A stretch of 64,000 bases of DNA from Paracoccus jeotgali (GTDB lineage Bacteria; Pseudomonadota; Alphaproteobacteria; Rhodobacterales; Rhodobacteraceae), in contig NZ_CP025583.1 of assembly GCF_002865605.1 (NCBI RefSeq), positions 414,501-478,500 of the forward strand, read 5' to 3'. Under the pieces are notes generated by a model that did no database searches, was not told where the DNA came from, and saw only the letters and a list, made by a program, of their open reading frames with translations. Numbering within the stretch: position 1 is the first letter of the stretch; each line of letters opens with the position of its first letter. A program made the position numbers and the translations under genes. Below, piece after piece: positions 34,898-46,499 of the stretch.

Positions 34898-36076
34898 ATG
34901 ACGGCACGAAAGCAGCTGATCTGGTGGGGCGCGGTCGGGGTGGCCCTGCTGCTGGCCCTGTGGCTGCTGGGGCAGGCGATCCTGCCCTTCGTCATCGGGG
35001 CGGGCATCGCTTATCTGCTGGACCCGCTGGCCGACCGGCTGGAACGCGCGGGCCTTAGCCGCACGCTGGCCGTCGTTGCGATCACGCTGGCGGCGGTGCT
35101 GGCCTTTGCGGCCTTCGTGCTGTTCATCGCGCCCATCGTGATCCGCCAGACCGTGCAACTGGTCGAGGCGCTGCCCGGCATGATCGCGCGGCTGCAGATC
35201 GGTCTGACGCAGCGCTTTCCGGGGATTCTGGCCGAACACGGGCCGCTGGATCAAGGGCTGCGCGATCTGGCCTCGATGATCGGGGACAAGGGCGGCAAGC
35301 TGCTGGGGTCGGTGCTGAACTCGGTTGCGAGCGTTGTCGGCGTGCTGGCGCTGCTGGTGATCGTGCCGGTGGTGGCGTTCTACCTGCTGCTCGACTGGGA
35401 TCATCTGGTGGCGCGGGTTGACGCGCTGCTGCCCCGCGCCCACGCGCCGGTGATCCGCCACCTCGCGCGCGAGATCGACCGGACGCTGTCGGGCTTTGTG
35501 CGCGGGCAGGGGACGGTGATGCTGATCCAGGGCAGCTTCTATTCGCTGGGGCTGATGGCGGTGGGGCTGCCCTATGGGCTGGCCATCGGCATGGGCGCGG
35601 CGCTGCTGGGGATCATCCCCTATGTCGGCACGGTGATCGGCGGGGCGACGGCGCTGGGCGTGGCGATGTACAGCTTCTGGAACGATCCGATCTGGATCGC
35701 GGTGGTCGCGGCGATCTTCGTCGTCGGGCAGGTGGTCGAGGGCAATTACCTGCAGCCCCGCATCGTCGGTAACCATGTCGGGCTGCATCCGGTCTGGCTG
35801 CTGCTGGCGCTGTCGGTCTTTGGCGCGCTGTTCGGCTTTGTCGGGCTGATCATCGCGGTGCCGCTGGCGGCGGCGCTGGGGGTGCTGGTCCGGTTCGCGA
35901 CGCAGCGCTATGTGGAAAGCCCACTTTATACCGGGCGCGATCCGGCGCAGGGATTGCCAGAGCCGATCCTGGTCGAACTGGCCGCGCCCGGCACGCTGCT
36001 GGCCCGGCGCGCGCCGCCGGTGGTGGCTGCGGTCGGCCCCGCCGCGCCCGATGCAGACCGCCCGCTGGACCGCTAG
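34898..36076 (+). CDS. AI-2E family transporter (PerM-like)
   Basis: This is an intact inner-membrane permease of 392 residues with about eight hydrophobic segments. Conserved parts are GAGIAYLLDPLADRLER near the N-terminus, LLGIIPYVGTVIGG and EGNYLQPRIVGNHVGLHP. The start at 34898 follows a G-rich site. It lies 3 bases before hdaA, followed by ppk1 and ppx; this order recurs in related Rhodobacteraceae as far as I recall. Substrate unknown; members export AI-2 or exchange Na+ and H+. Confidence 0.88.
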   Translation: MTARKQLIWWGAVGVALLLALWLLGQAILPFVIGAGIAYLLDPLADRLERAGLSRTLAVVAITLAAVLAFAAFVLFIAPIVIRQTVQLVEALPGMIARLQIGLTQRFPGILAEHGPLDQGLRDLASMIGDKGGKLLGSVLNSVASVVGVLALLVIVPVVAFYLLLDWDHLVARVDALLPRAHAPVIRHLAREIDRTLSGFVRGQGTVMLIQGSFYSLGLMAVGLPYGLAIGMGAALLGIIPYVGTVIGGATALGVAMYSFWNDPIWIAVVAAIFVVGQVVEGNYLQPRIVGNHVGLHPVWLLLALSVFGALFGFVGLIIAVPLAAALGVLVRFATQRYVESPLYTGRDPAQGLPEPILVELAAPGTLLARRAPPVVAAVGPAAPDADRPLDR

Positions 36077-36079
36077 CCG

Positions 36080-36988
36080 ATGGCGCGGCAGCTGACGCTT
36101 GATCTGGGGCACACGCCGGCGCTGGGGCGGTCGGATTTTCTGGTCACGCCGGCCAATGCGCTGGCGATGACGACGCTGGACCGGCCCGAGACATGGCCGC
36201 AGGGCCGGATGCTGCTGATCGGGCCCGAGGGCGCGGGCAAGACCCATCTGGCGACGATCTGGTCGGCCGAGACCGGCGCGGCGCGGATGCCCGCGCGGGC
36301 GCTGCGGCCCGATCTGGTCGATCATCTGGCCGCCGAGGACGGCGCGGTGGTGATCGAGGACGCCAACCGCATCGGCGCGTCGGCCGGGGCCGAACAGGCG
36401 CTGTTTCACCTGTGGAACCTCTGCGCCGCGCGGGGCTGCTGGCTGCTGCTGACCGCCCGCAGCGCGCCGCGCGACTGGGATATGGTGCTGCCCGACCTGC
36501 GCAGCCGCATGGCCGCGATGCCGCAGACCCGCATCGAGGCGCCGGACGAATCGCTGCTGGCGGCGGTGCTGGTGAAGCTGATGGCCGACCGCCAACTGGT
36601 CACGCCGCCGGGGCTGATCGAGTGGCTGGTGCCGCGCATGGACCGCGATCTGGGGCTGGCGCGGCGGCTGGTTGATGCGCTTGACCGGCAGACGATGGCG
36701 GAACGCCGCGGCCTGACGCGGAGCCTTGCGGCGGATATTCTGGCGACGCTGACCGACGGGGATGGGGTGAACTCGCCTGACCGGGGCGCAGAGCTTGAGG
36801 TCGCGACGGAGGCCGAGGCGCGGGCGGAGTCGTCCGGGAGTCGGGATACGCAGTCAGAGGGGGAGGGTGTCATCAGGCCCGAGCCAACCTCTACCAACCC
36901 GCCACCGACCGCCGATCAACACAACGCTGATCCCGCGACCGACCCCGACCCCTCGGACCCGCCCCCGGACCGCGAACCCCAGCGCTGA
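36080..36988 (+). CDS. hdaA: HdaA-type DnaA regulator (DnaA-like ATPase)
   Basis: Hda/HdaA proteins bind the sliding clamp and stimulate ATP hydrolysis by DnaA to stop over-initiation. The N-terminal MARQLTLDLGHTP contains the clamp-binding motif (QLTLDL). Walker A GPEGAGKTH lies near residues 50-58, and a Walker B-like VVIEDANR follows. The core ends near residue 230. The last ~70 residues are a Pro/Asp/Thr-rich, probably disordered tail that most members lack. It starts 3 bases after the permease gene. Confidence 0.87.
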   Translation: MARQLTLDLGHTPALGRSDFLVTPANALAMTTLDRPETWPQGRMLLIGPEGAGKTHLATIWSAETGAARMPARALRPDLVDHLAAEDGAVVIEDANRIGASAGAEQALFHLWNLCAARGCWLLLTARSAPRDWDMVLPDLRSRMAAMPQTRIEAPDESLLAAVLVKLMADRQLVTPPGLIEWLVPRMDRDLGLARRLVDALDRQTMAERRGLTRSLAADILATLTDGDGVNSPDRGAELEVATEAEARAESSGSRDTQSEGEGVIRPEPTSTNPPPTADQHNADPATDPDPSDPPPDREPQR

Positions 36989-37060
36989 CCCGGCCCCGCC
37001 CGCTGGACATCCGGGGCCGCCGCGTCGCATCATCCCGCACCGTCCAGACAGGCACGCCCC

Positions 37061-39226
37061 ATGACTCAGGCCGACTTTCTCAAGCATCCTGCCCCGCCGC
37101 CACGGGCGATTCCCGGCCTGTCGCCCACCGGGCCCGAGCGGTTCTTCAACCGCGAGCTCAGCTGGCTCAGCTTCAACTGGCGGGTGCTGGACGAGGCGCG
37201 GAACAGGCGGGTGCCTCTGCTGGAAAGGCTAAGGTTTCTGGCTATTTCCGCGACAAACCTCGACGAATTCTATACCGTGCGCGTGGCCGGATTGCGGGAA
37301 CTGGTGCGCGAGGGGCGCAGCAAGCCCTCGCATGACGGGTTGACTCCGGCCGAGCAGTTGCGCCTGATCAACGCCGATGCGCGGCGGCTGATGGGTGCGC
37401 AGCAGGCGGTCTGGAACACCCTGCGCAAAGAGATGGAGGCCGAGGACATCACCATCCTCTCGCGCGCCCGTCTGGGCCGGGCCGAGGCTGAATATCTGAA
37501 CCGCTATTTTCTCGATCAGGTCTTTCCGGTGCTGTCGCCGCTGGCCATCGACCCGGCGCACCCATTTCCCTTCATTCCCAATACCGGCTTTTCGCTGGCG
37601 CTAGAACTGGCGCGGGAATCGGATGGGCGGCGGATGCAGGCGCTGCTGCCGATCCCGGCGCAGCTGCCGCGCTTTCTGCGGCTGCCCGGCACCTCGCGCT
37701 TTCTGCGGCTGGAAGAGCTGCTGCTGATGAACCTTGCCAGCCTCTTTCCCGGCTATCGCGACACCGGCTCGTGCACGTTCCGGGTGCTGCGCGACAGCGA
37801 TCTCGAGCTTGAGGAAGAGGCCGAGGATCTGGTTCGCGAATTCGAGACCGCGCTGAAACGCCGCCGCCGGGGCAGCGTCATCCGGCTGAAGATCACCGAA
37901 GGCGCGCCCGATGCGCTGCGCCGCGTCATCATGCAGGAACTGCACGTCCACCCCGAAGAGGTGGTCGAGGTCGCCGGCCTGCTGGGCGTGGCCGATCTGT
38001 CGGAACTGGTGCTGGACGATCGGCCCGACCTGCAATGGCCGGTCTTTACCCCCCGCGTGCCCGAGCGGGTGCAGGACCATGACGGCGACATGTTCGCGGC
38101 GATCCGGCAAAAGGACATGCTGCTGCATCACCCCTATGAGACCTTTGACATGGTGGTGCGCTTTCTGGCGCAGGCGGCGCGCGATCCCGATGTGCTGGCG
38201 ATCAAGCAGACGCTTTACCGCACCAGCCGCGACAGCCCGATTGTCGAGGCGCTGTGCGAGGCCGCCGAATCCGGCAAATCCGTCACCGCGCTGGTCGAGC
38301 TGAAGGCGCGGTTCGACGAGGCCGCGAATATCCGACAGTCGCGGCGGCTGGAACGGGCCGGGGCGCATGTCGTCTATGGATTCGTGAACTACAAGACCCA
38401 TGCCAAGCTGAGCACCGTCGTCCGTCGCGAGGGCGACCGGCTGGTGACCTATACCCATTTCGGGACCGGCAATTACCACCCGATCACGGCGCGGATCTAT
38501 ACCGACCTGTCGCTGTTCACCTGCGACCCGGCACTGGGGCGGGACGCGACCAAGGTGTTCAACTTCCTGTCCGGCTATGTGCAGCCCGAGGGGCTGGAGA
38601 ATATCTCGATCTCGCCCATCTCGCTCAAGGAACGCTTGCTTGAACTGATCGGGCGCGAGGCCGATTACGCCCGCGCCGGCCGCCCGGCGGCGATCTGGGC
38701 CAAGCTGAACGCGCTGATCGAACCCGACGTCATCGACGCGCTTTACGCCGCCAGCGGCGCCGGCGTCAGGATCGATCTGGCGATCCGGGGCATCTGCGGC
38801 TTGCGGCCCGGCGTGGCGGGGCTGTCGGAAAACATCCGCGTCAAATCCATCGTCGGGCGGTTTCTGGAACATTCGCGCATCGTCTGCTTTGGCGCGGGCT
38901 TCGGGCTGCCGTCGCGCAAGGCGCGGGTGTTTCTGTCCTCGGCCGACTGGATGGGGCGCAACCTGACGCGCCGGGTCGAGGCGCTGGTCGAATGTCTGAA
39001 CGACACCGTCAAGGCGCAGATCGTCAGCCAGATCATGGCCGCCAACATGGCCGACGAGGCGCAAAGCTGGCTTCTGCAGCCCGATGGCCGCTATCTGCGT
39101 CACCTGCCGGCGGGACGCGACGACCTGTTCTGCTGCCACCGCTTCTTCATGGAAAATCCCTCGCTGTCCGGGCGCGGCCGGGCAGGGGCGGGCGACGTCC
39201 CGGCCTTGACCCACAGCCCCGATTAG
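37061..39226 (+). CDS. ppk1: Polyphosphate kinase 1
   Basis: PPK1 makes polyphosphate from ATP. The N-terminal domain has [19 protein letters not shown], and the catalytic part has [25 protein letters not shown] and the autophosphorylated histidine in [14 protein letters not shown] near residue 446. The 721-residue length is normal. ppx follows 66 bases downstream, so synthesis and breakdown of polyphosphate are encoded together. Confidence 0.96.
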   Translation: MTQADFLKHPAPPPRAIPGLSPTGPERFFNRELSWLSFNWRVLDEARNRRVPLLERLRFLAISATNLDEFYTVRVAGLRELVREGRSKPSHDGLTPAEQLRLINADARRLMGAQQAVWNTLRKEMEAEDITILSRARLGRAEAEYLNRYFLDQVFPVLSPLAIDPAHPFPFIPNTGFSLALELARESDGRRMQALLPIPAQLPRFLRLPGTSRFLRLEELLLMNLASLFPGYRDTGSCTFRVLRDSDLELEEEAEDLVREFETALKRRRRGSVIRLKITEGAPDALRRVIMQELHVHPEEVVEVAGLLGVADLSELVLDDRPDLQWPVFTPRVPERVQDHDGDMFAAIRQKDMLLHHPYETFDMVVRFLAQAARDPDVLAIKQTLYRTSRDSPIVEALCEAAESGKSVTALVELKARFDEAANIRQSRRLERAGAHVVYGFVNYKTHAKLSTVVRREGDRLVTYTHFGTGNYHPITARIYTDLSLFTCDPALGRDATKVFNFLSGYVQPEGLENISISPISLKERLLELIGREADYARAGRPAAIWAKLNALIEPDVIDALYAASGAGVRIDLAIRGICGLRPGVAGLSENIRVKSIVGRFLEHSRIVCFGAGFGLPSRKARVFLSSADWMGRNLTRRVEALVECLNDTVKAQIVSQIMAANMADEAQSWLLQPDGRYLRHLPAGRDDLFCCHRFFMENPSLSGRGRAGAGDVPALTHSPD

Positions 39227-39292
39227 GAAACAAGCTCGCGGTGACGACAGCCGCGCCCGCAGCGCCGCGCGATCGCCAGGCAGGAGTGCGCC

Positions 39293-40819
39293 ATGAATGG
39301 CAAACCCGGAACGACCGACCCCTTTGAAGGACTGTTCGAGGATGCGTCGGCCCGCGCCCTGTCGCGGGTCGGGGTGGTCGATGTCGGATCGAACTCGGTC
39401 CGGATGGTGATTTTCGACGGGGCGGCGCGCTCGCCCGCCTATTTCTACAATGAAAAGGTCATGGCCGGGCTGGGCCGCGATCTGGCCACCACCGGCCGGC
39501 TGAACCCCGACGGCGTGCGCCGGGCCTTTGCCGCGCTGACCCGTTTCGCCGCGCTGGCCGACGCGATGAAGGTGCGCCCGATGACCGTGGTCGCCACCGC
39601 CGCCATGCGCGATTCGCTCGACGGGCCGGAATTCTGCGCCCGCGTCGAGGCCGAGACCGGGCTGCGGATCAACGTCGTCGATGGCGAGGACGAGGCGCGG
39701 CTGTCGGCGCAGGGCGTGCTGCTGGGCTGGCCCGATGCGCGCGGGCTGGTCTGCGACATCGGCGGCAACTCGATGGAGATGGCGGTTCTGGACGGCGCGG
39801 GGGGGATCGGGGCGCGGGCCAGCGCCCAGCTTGGCCCGTTCCGGCTGCAGCAGATCGCTGGCGGGGATGAGGGGCGGCGCGACTATGTCCGCAAGGTTAT
39901 GCGCGATCTGGCCGAAATCGTCGGCACCGATCACGAGGTGATCTATCTGGTCGGCGGGTCGTGGCGGGCCATCGCGCGGCTGGACATGACCCGGCGCGCC
40001 TATCCGATGCCGGTGCTGCATGAATATCGCATGACGCCGACCGACGTGACCGAGACGGTGAAATGGCTGCGCGACGCGGATCTGCCGGCCCTGCGCGCGC
40101 GCAGCGGCATGTCCAGCGCGCGGATGGATCTGGTGCCCTTGGCCAGCATCGTGCTGCGGCAACTGGTCGAGACCTTCGGCCCGCGTCAACTGGCGGTGTC
40201 GTCCTTTGGCATCCGCGAGGGGCTGCTGTATGACCACATGTCGGCCAGCCTGCGCGCCCGCGATCCGCTGCTGGAATCGGCGCGCTTCACGGAAAAGAAG
40301 ATGGCGCGTATGCCGGGCTTCGGCAAGAAGCTGTTCCAGTTCCTGACCCCGCTGTTCGAGGGCGCCCCGCCCGAGCGAGAGCGGCTGATCCGCGCCGCCT
40401 GCCTGCTGCATGACACAAGCTGGCGGACCCATCCCGATTATCGCGCGCAGGCCTGTTTCGACAACGTGACCCGCGCCAACATGGCCGCGCTGTCCCACCC
40501 CGAGCGGGTGTTTCTGGGGGTGGCGCTGCTGCACCGCTACAAGAACTCGCGCGATGGCTCGCCCCTGGCGCCGCTGTTCGCCATGCTCGCGCCCGAGGAT
40601 CTGCAGGCGGCCGAGATCCTGGGCAAGGCCATGCGCTTCGGGGCGATGTTCTCGATCAAAGACCCGACCGAGGCGGGCGAACTGAAGCTGTCACCGAAAC
40701 GCAAGCGGCTGGAGCTGCGGCTGACCCCCACCGGCACCGCGCTGTTCGGCGAGGTCGCGCTGTCGCGGTTCCAGTCGCTGTGCAAGGCGATGGGGATCGA
40801 AGGGGTGGTGAAGTCGTGA
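39293..40819 (+). CDS. ppx: Exopolyphosphatase, Ppx/GppA family
   Basis: The enzyme releases phosphate from polyphosphate or from pppGpp. The ASKHA phosphate-binding motifs are VVDVGSNSVRMVIFDG near the N-terminus and LVCDIGGNSMEMAV near residue 155. A C-terminal HD-like helical domain includes LLHDTSWRTHPDYRAQ. AGGAG lies 6 bases before the ATG. The length is 508 residues. It follows ppk1. Confidence 0.93.
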   Translation: MNGKPGTTDPFEGLFEDASARALSRVGVVDVGSNSVRMVIFDGAARSPAYFYNEKVMAGLGRDLATTGRLNPDGVRRAFAALTRFAALADAMKVRPMTVVATAAMRDSLDGPEFCARVEAETGLRINVVDGEDEARLSAQGVLLGWPDARGLVCDIGGNSMEMAVLDGAGGIGARASAQLGPFRLQQIAGGDEGRRDYVRKVMRDLAEIVGTDHEVIYLVGGSWRAIARLDMTRRAYPMPVLHEYRMTPTDVTETVKWLRDADLPALRARSGMSSARMDLVPLASIVLRQLVETFGPRQLAVSSFGIREGLLYDHMSASLRARDPLLESARFTEKKMARMPGFGKKLFQFLTPLFEGAPPERERLIRAACLLHDTSWRTHPDYRAQACFDNVTRANMAALSHPERVFLGVALLHRYKNSRDGSPLAPLFAMLAPEDLQAAEILGKAMRFGAMFSIKDPTEAGELKLSPKRKRLELRLTPTGTALFGEVALSRFQSLCKAMGIEGVVKS

Positions 40820-41109
40820 GCGGTCGGTGTTCCGCCATCTGACGCGGCAGATCCGAACCGAACTGCGAGACTGACGCAGCGTATTGCCTGCGGAAGTCGC
40901 CCGCGCGATTTTTCTCGCGTCGGCTGTCGATGTCCGACCGGACCCGACTCGAGGCGCAGCCCTGCCGCCGCATTCCATGACCCGCACCGCAGGCGCGACC
41001 CCTGAAGATTGGCCGGGTGGCGAAGGCGCCCATTCGCCTAAGCCTCACCCGGCAAGCCCTGGCTGCCGCGACTTGCCAACCCACCTCCTGCGACACCCCC
41101 TCACCAACG
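40820..41109. other. Intergenic region without a gene, holding a hairpin
   Basis: No convincing coding sequence lies between ppx and the groL terminator. One long hairpin is visible: CCGGGTG (41013-41019) pairs with CACCCGG (41046-41052) and an inner GGCGAA pairs with TTCGCC. It could be part of a ppx 3' end or of a small RNA; nothing more can be said. Confidence 0.4.
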
Positions 41110-41138
41110 AAAAAGGGCGCCCCGAGGGACGCCCTTTC
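41110..41138 (-). terminator. Rho-independent terminator of groESL
   Basis: On the minus strand AAAGGGCGTCC pairs with GGGCGCCCTTT (one mismatch region near the loop), followed by a T-run. It lies 36 bases after the groL stop codon. Confidence 0.85.
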
Positions 41139-41173
41139 CTGTCTGCCAAAGACGGCAGGCGAGGCTGGGGGGA

Positions 41174-42862
<1,689 letters not shown>

Positions 42863-42877
42863 TCAGGGGCGCGGCGT

Positions 42878-43165
42878 TCAGCCGATGATGCCCATGATGT
42901 CGCTTTCCTTCATGATGAGCAGCTCTTCGCCGTCCAGCGTGACTTCGGTGCCCGACCATTTGCCGAACAGGACGCGGTCGCCGGCCTTGACCGCCGGTGC
43001 GATCAGCTCGCCCGAATCCTTGCGCGCACCGTCACCCACGGCGACGACTTCGCCCTCGGCCGGTTTTTCCTTGGCGCTGTCGGGGATGATGAGGCCGCCC
43101 TTGGTCTTTTCGTCGGATTCGACGCGCTTGACCAGGACGCGGTCGTGCAGCGGTTTGAAAGCCAT
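42878..43165 (-). CDS. groS: Co-chaperonin GroES (10 kDa)
   Basis: GroES caps the GroEL ring. The N-terminal [19 protein letters not shown], the mobile loop [14 protein letters not shown] and the [17 protein letters not shown] end are conserved. The length is 95 residues. It is the first gene of groESL and is controlled by the CIRCE element and promoter just upstream. Confidence 0.99.
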   Translation of the reverse strand: MAFKPLHDRVLVKRVESDEKTKGGLIIPDSAKEKPAEGEVVAVGDGARKDSGELIAPAVKAGDRVLFGKWSGTEVTLDGEELLIMKESDIMGIIG

Positions 43166-43203
43166 GTTACCACTCCGGTGTTTCAGGTTGCAGTGTCAGA
43201 TTG

Positions 43204-43230
43204 TTGGCACTCTGACTTGGCGAGTGCCAG
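43204..43230 (-). promoter_or_regulatory. CIRCE element (HrcA operator) of groESL
   Basis: TTGGCACTC and GAGTGCCAG are separated by 9 bases, which matches the consensus TTAGCACTC-N9-GAGTGCTAA with one symmetric change in each half plus one end base. It lies just downstream of the promoter, where HrcA would block initiation. Confidence 0.9.
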
Positions 43231-43237
43231 TGCGCTC

Positions 43238-43266
43238 GATCTAGGCCGCATGGCGGGGGCTGTCAA
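43238..43266 (-). promoter_or_regulatory. Promoter of groESL
   Basis: On the minus strand a perfect -35 TTGACA and a -10 TAGATC are separated by 17 bases. The expected start point falls at the edge of the CIRCE element. Confidence 0.75.
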
Positions 43267-43358
43267 CGGCCCGGCGGATAAATATTTTGCTTGTATTCCG
43301 ACCTTTGCGCGGATCGCCTTGGGACGGGCAGGCGCGGGGACGGCAAGGAGAGATGGCG

Positions 43359-44405
43359 ATGAAATGTCTTTTGCTGGACTGGATGCGCGGGGCTGCGGTG
43401 ATCGGCGCGGCGCTGCTGGCCTTGGCCGGGACGCCCACCCAGGCCGAGGAATGTGTCGGCCACAACCTGATCGCGCAGCTGCCGCAGGATGAACGCGACG
43501 CCATCCGGCAGGCGGTCGCGCAGGTGCCTTATCACGACGGGCTGTTCTGGCGCGCCCGGAGCGGCGCGGCGCAGATCACGCTGATCGGCACCTATCACTT
43601 CGACGACCCGCGCCACGCGCCGACCCTTGCCCGCTTTGCCCCCGAAATCGCGCAGGCGGACAGGCTGCTGGTCGAGATGGGCCCGCAAGAGCAGGACCGG
43701 CTGCAGGCGGAACTGGCCCGCGACCCGACGCTGATCGTGCAGCCCGACGGCCCGACCCTGCCCGAGCGGCTGACCGCGGCGCAATGGCAGGAACTGTCGG
43801 CCGCGATGCGCGAACGCGGGATGCCTGCGGTCATGGTCTCGCGGATGCGGCCCTGGTATGTCGCGACGCTGCTGGGGATCTCGCCCTGCATGATGCGCCA
43901 GATCGCCAAGCAGGGGGCGGAATCGGGCCTCGATTTCCGGCTGATTGCGGCGGCGGAAAAGGCCGGGGTCCCGGTGCAGGCGCTTGAGCCGTGGGATACG
44001 GCCTTCCAGATGTTCAGCGATCTGTCGCCGCAAGAAGAGCTCGACATGATCCTGTATGGCCTGCCCGCCGCGCGCCATGCCGATGACTATGCCACCACGC
44101 TGACCGATGCCTATTTCGCCGGCGATGTCTGGTCGATCTGGGAATTCGGGCGCATCGACGGCTATCGCAATTCCGACCTGCCGCCCGACCAGATCGACCG
44201 GCTGACGGATGAGGCGCGCGAGATGCTGATGGACCGCCGCAACGCAAGCTGGATCGCGCCGCTGACCAGGGCGGCCGAACAGGCCGCCGGGCGCGGCAAG
44301 CCGGTCGTCGCGGCCTTCGGCGCGCTGCATCTGCCGGGCGAGGGCGGCGTGCTGCGCCTGCTGGAACGCGAGGGCTGGCAGATCGAGCGGCTGCCCATGC
44401 GCTGA
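43359..44405 (+). CDS. TraB/GumN family protein with signal peptide
   Basis: This is a 348-residue exported protein of the TraB/GumN (Tiki-like) family, whose members may be metal-dependent proteases. The start at 43359 follows AAGGAG at 8 bases; it gives a signal peptide with hydrophobic core and TPTQAEE cleavage region near residue 30. The family GxxH motif is in LIGTYHFDDPRHA and a second motif near the C-terminus is VVAAFGALHLPGEGG. It is transcribed away from groESL. The function in bacteria is not established. Confidence 0.85.
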   Translation: MKCLLLDWMRGAAVIGAALLALAGTPTQAEECVGHNLIAQLPQDERDAIRQAVAQVPYHDGLFWRARSGAAQITLIGTYHFDDPRHAPTLARFAPEIAQADRLLVEMGPQEQDRLQAELARDPTLIVQPDGPTLPERLTAAQWQELSAAMRERGMPAVMVSRMRPWYVATLLGISPCMMRQIAKQGAESGLDFRLIAAAEKAGVPVQALEPWDTAFQMFSDLSPQEELDMILYGLPAARHADDYATTLTDAYFAGDVWSIWEFGRIDGYRNSDLPPDQIDRLTDEAREMLMDRRNASWIAPLTRAAEQAAGRGKPVVAAFGALHLPGEGGVLRLLEREGWQIERLPMR

Positions 44406-44508
44406 CGCAGGGCCGCGCCACGCGGCGGGCGATGGACTTTGCCGGCGGGCAGGGTTAGGAACGCTGCGAAATCCGCCGATGCCGCAACGCCGCGAACAAG
44501 GAGCCGCG

Positions 44509-45426
44509 ATGATCACCGTTCTTGCCCATAAATCGCCCGATACCGACGCCACCGGCTCGCCCCTCATCTGGGCCTGGTATCTGAACGAGATCCGCAAGAC
44601 GCCCGCGCGCGCCGTGCTGCAGGGCACGCCGAACACCGAAGCGGCCTGGATGCTGACCCGCTGGGACCGCGACATGCCCGAAATCGTGACCGACATCGCG
44701 GCGGGCGAGCAGGTGGTGATCTGCGACACCAACAACCCCGCCGAACTGCCCCCCGGCATCAACGACACCGAGATCCTCGAGATCATTGACCATCACATGC
44801 TGGTCGGCGGCCTGAAGACCCGGACCCCCATCAACATCACCATCCGCCCGCTGGCCTGCACCGCGACGATCATGCACGACCTGATCGGCGACGACATGTC
44901 GGCCGCGCCGGACTGGGTTCGCGGCGTCATGCTGACCTGCATCCTGTCCGACACGCTGCAGTTCCGCAGCCCGACCACCACCGACCATGACCGCGCCGTG
45001 GCCGAAGGTCTGGCGGCGGGTCTGGACATCGACATCGACCAATACGCGACCGAGATGTTCGCCGCGAAATCCGACGTCTCGGCCTATGGCGACGAGGATC
45101 TGCTTCGCATGGACAGCAAGGAGTTCGAGCTGCAGGGCAAGAAGCTGCGCGTCTCGGTTCTAGAAACCACCGCGCCGCAGGTGCTGCTGGACCGCAAGCT
45201 GGCGCTGCTGGAAGCGATGCCCGGCGTGGCCCGCGCCGATGGCGCCGACGAGGTGCTGCTGTTCGTCGTCGACATCCTGAACGAGGAAGCGACGCTGCTG
45301 GTCCCCAACGACTATGTCCGTCAGGTGGCCGAGGCGTCTTTTGGCGTGCCGGTCGCGGGCGATCACGTCGTCCTGCCCGGCATCATGTCCCGCAAAAAGC
45401 AGATCATTCCGTCGCTGAAGCTGTAG
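44509..45426 (+). CDS. ppaC: Manganese-dependent inorganic pyrophosphatase
   Basis: This family-II (DHH) pyrophosphatase hydrolyses PPi in the cytoplasm. Metal-binding motifs are LAHKSPDTDATGS near residue 5 and EIIDHHMLVGG near 88. The C-terminal substrate motif SRKKQIIPSL is intact. I chose the start MITVLAHKS at 44509 because AAGGAG lies 6 bases before it. The length is 305 residues. The gene stands between the TraB-like and HAD genes. Confidence 0.95.
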   Translation: MITVLAHKSPDTDATGSPLIWAWYLNEIRKTPARAVLQGTPNTEAAWMLTRWDRDMPEIVTDIAAGEQVVICDTNNPAELPPGINDTEILEIIDHHMLVGGLKTRTPINITIRPLACTATIMHDLIGDDMSAAPDWVRGVMLTCILSDTLQFRSPTTTDHDRAVAEGLAAGLDIDIDQYATEMFAAKSDVSAYGDEDLLRMDSKEFELQGKKLRVSVLETTAPQVLLDRKLALLEAMPGVARADGADEVLLFVVDILNEEATLLVPNDYVRQVAEASFGVPVAGDHVVLPGIMSRKKQIIPSLKL

Positions 45427-45501
45427 GCGCGGCACACTCTCCGGCCGGGCGGCTTGGCGTTGCGCCTTGCGGACCGGCCAAGGCTCGCTTTGGGGAAAGA
45501 C

Positions 45502-46368
45502 ATGGCTCGTATCATCAACTCGCTGGCCGAGGTTTCGGCCGATTACGACGTGCTGTTCTGCGATTTGTGGGGCTGCGTGCATAACGGGCTGACCGCCTGG
45601 CCCGCCGCCGTGACCGCGCTGCAGGCGTTTCGCGCCCAGGGCGGCAAGGTCTGCTTGATGACCAACGCGCCGCGTCCCGCCGCGCAGGTGGTGGCAGGGT
45701 TTCCGCGCATGGGCATCCCCCGCGACGCCTGGGACGAGATCGTGACCTCGGGCGATGCCGCGCAGGATGCCATGTTCGCGGGCGTCGTCGGGCGCGATGT
45801 CTGGCATTGCGGCCCGGCCAAGGATGACGCCTTTTTCGACGTCCCGGCCGAGTGGCAGGACGCGCCCCCGATCCGCCGCGTCCCGCTGGACGAGGCGCAG
45901 GGGATCGTCTGCACCGGGCTGATCGACGAGGACAGCGAGAACCCCGAGGATTACCGCGAGCCGCTGCAACAGGCGCTGGCTGCCGGGTTGCCGCTGCTTT
46001 GCGCCAATCCGGACATCGTCGTGGACATGGGCGAACGCCGCCTGTGGTGCGCGGGTGCGCTGGCGCAGATGTATCGCGAGATGGGCGGCACGTCGCTGTA
46101 TTTCGGCAAGCCGCATGCGCCCATCTATGACCTCGCCCGGCGGCGGCTGGCGCTGGCGCCGGATGCGCGGGAACTGGCGGTGGGCGACGGCATCCACACC
46201 GACATCGCGGGCGCGGTCGATCAGGGGATCGATTCGATCTTCATCAGCGGCGGGCTGGCGGCGGCCGATCTGGGCAATGACGTGGAAACCCCCGACCCGG
46301 AGCTGCTGGAAGGCTGGCTCAAGGCAGAGGGCGTCTCGCCCACCTATGTCATCGGGCGGCTGCGCTAG
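45502..46368 (+). CDS. TIGR01459 family HAD-type hydrolase
   Basis: This is a HAD class IIA phosphatase of 288 residues, related to p-nitrophenylphosphatase/NagD-like enzymes. Motif I is LFCDLWGCVHNG (the usual second Asp is replaced by Gly in this subfamily, as DLWG), and motif III/IV is AVGDGIHTDIAGA. I chose the start MARIINSLAE at 45502 with GGGAAAG before it. Function unknown in detail. It precedes ribF on the same strand. Confidence 0.87.
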   Translation: MARIINSLAEVSADYDVLFCDLWGCVHNGLTAWPAAVTALQAFRAQGGKVCLMTNAPRPAAQVVAGFPRMGIPRDAWDEIVTSGDAAQDAMFAGVVGRDVWHCGPAKDDAFFDVPAEWQDAPPIRRVPLDEAQGIVCTGLIDEDSENPEDYREPLQQALAAGLPLLCANPDIVVDMGERRLWCAGALAQMYREMGGTSLYFGKPHAPIYDLARRRLALAPDARELAVGDGIHTDIAGAVDQGIDSIFISGGLAAADLGNDVETPDPELLEGWLKAEGVSPTYVIGRLR

Positions 46369-46499
46369 GCGCGCATCGCCGGATCAGCGTCGGTCTTGCA
46401 ACCGGCCGGTCGCTGCGCGATATGCAGGAAAAGGGCAGCGCCTGCCGCGGCCCATCCATCAACCGCCGGGCCGCGACCTGAGATCGAAAAGGGGGCGCA

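Noticed and set aside
37601-40534. 977-codon minus-strand frame opposite ppk1 and ppx
   Set aside because: It is a shadow of two well-supported plus-strand genes and has no recognisable domain.
46369-46499. FMN riboswitch in front of ribF
   Set aside because: The conserved core sequences of that riboswitch are not seen in the 131-base spacer.
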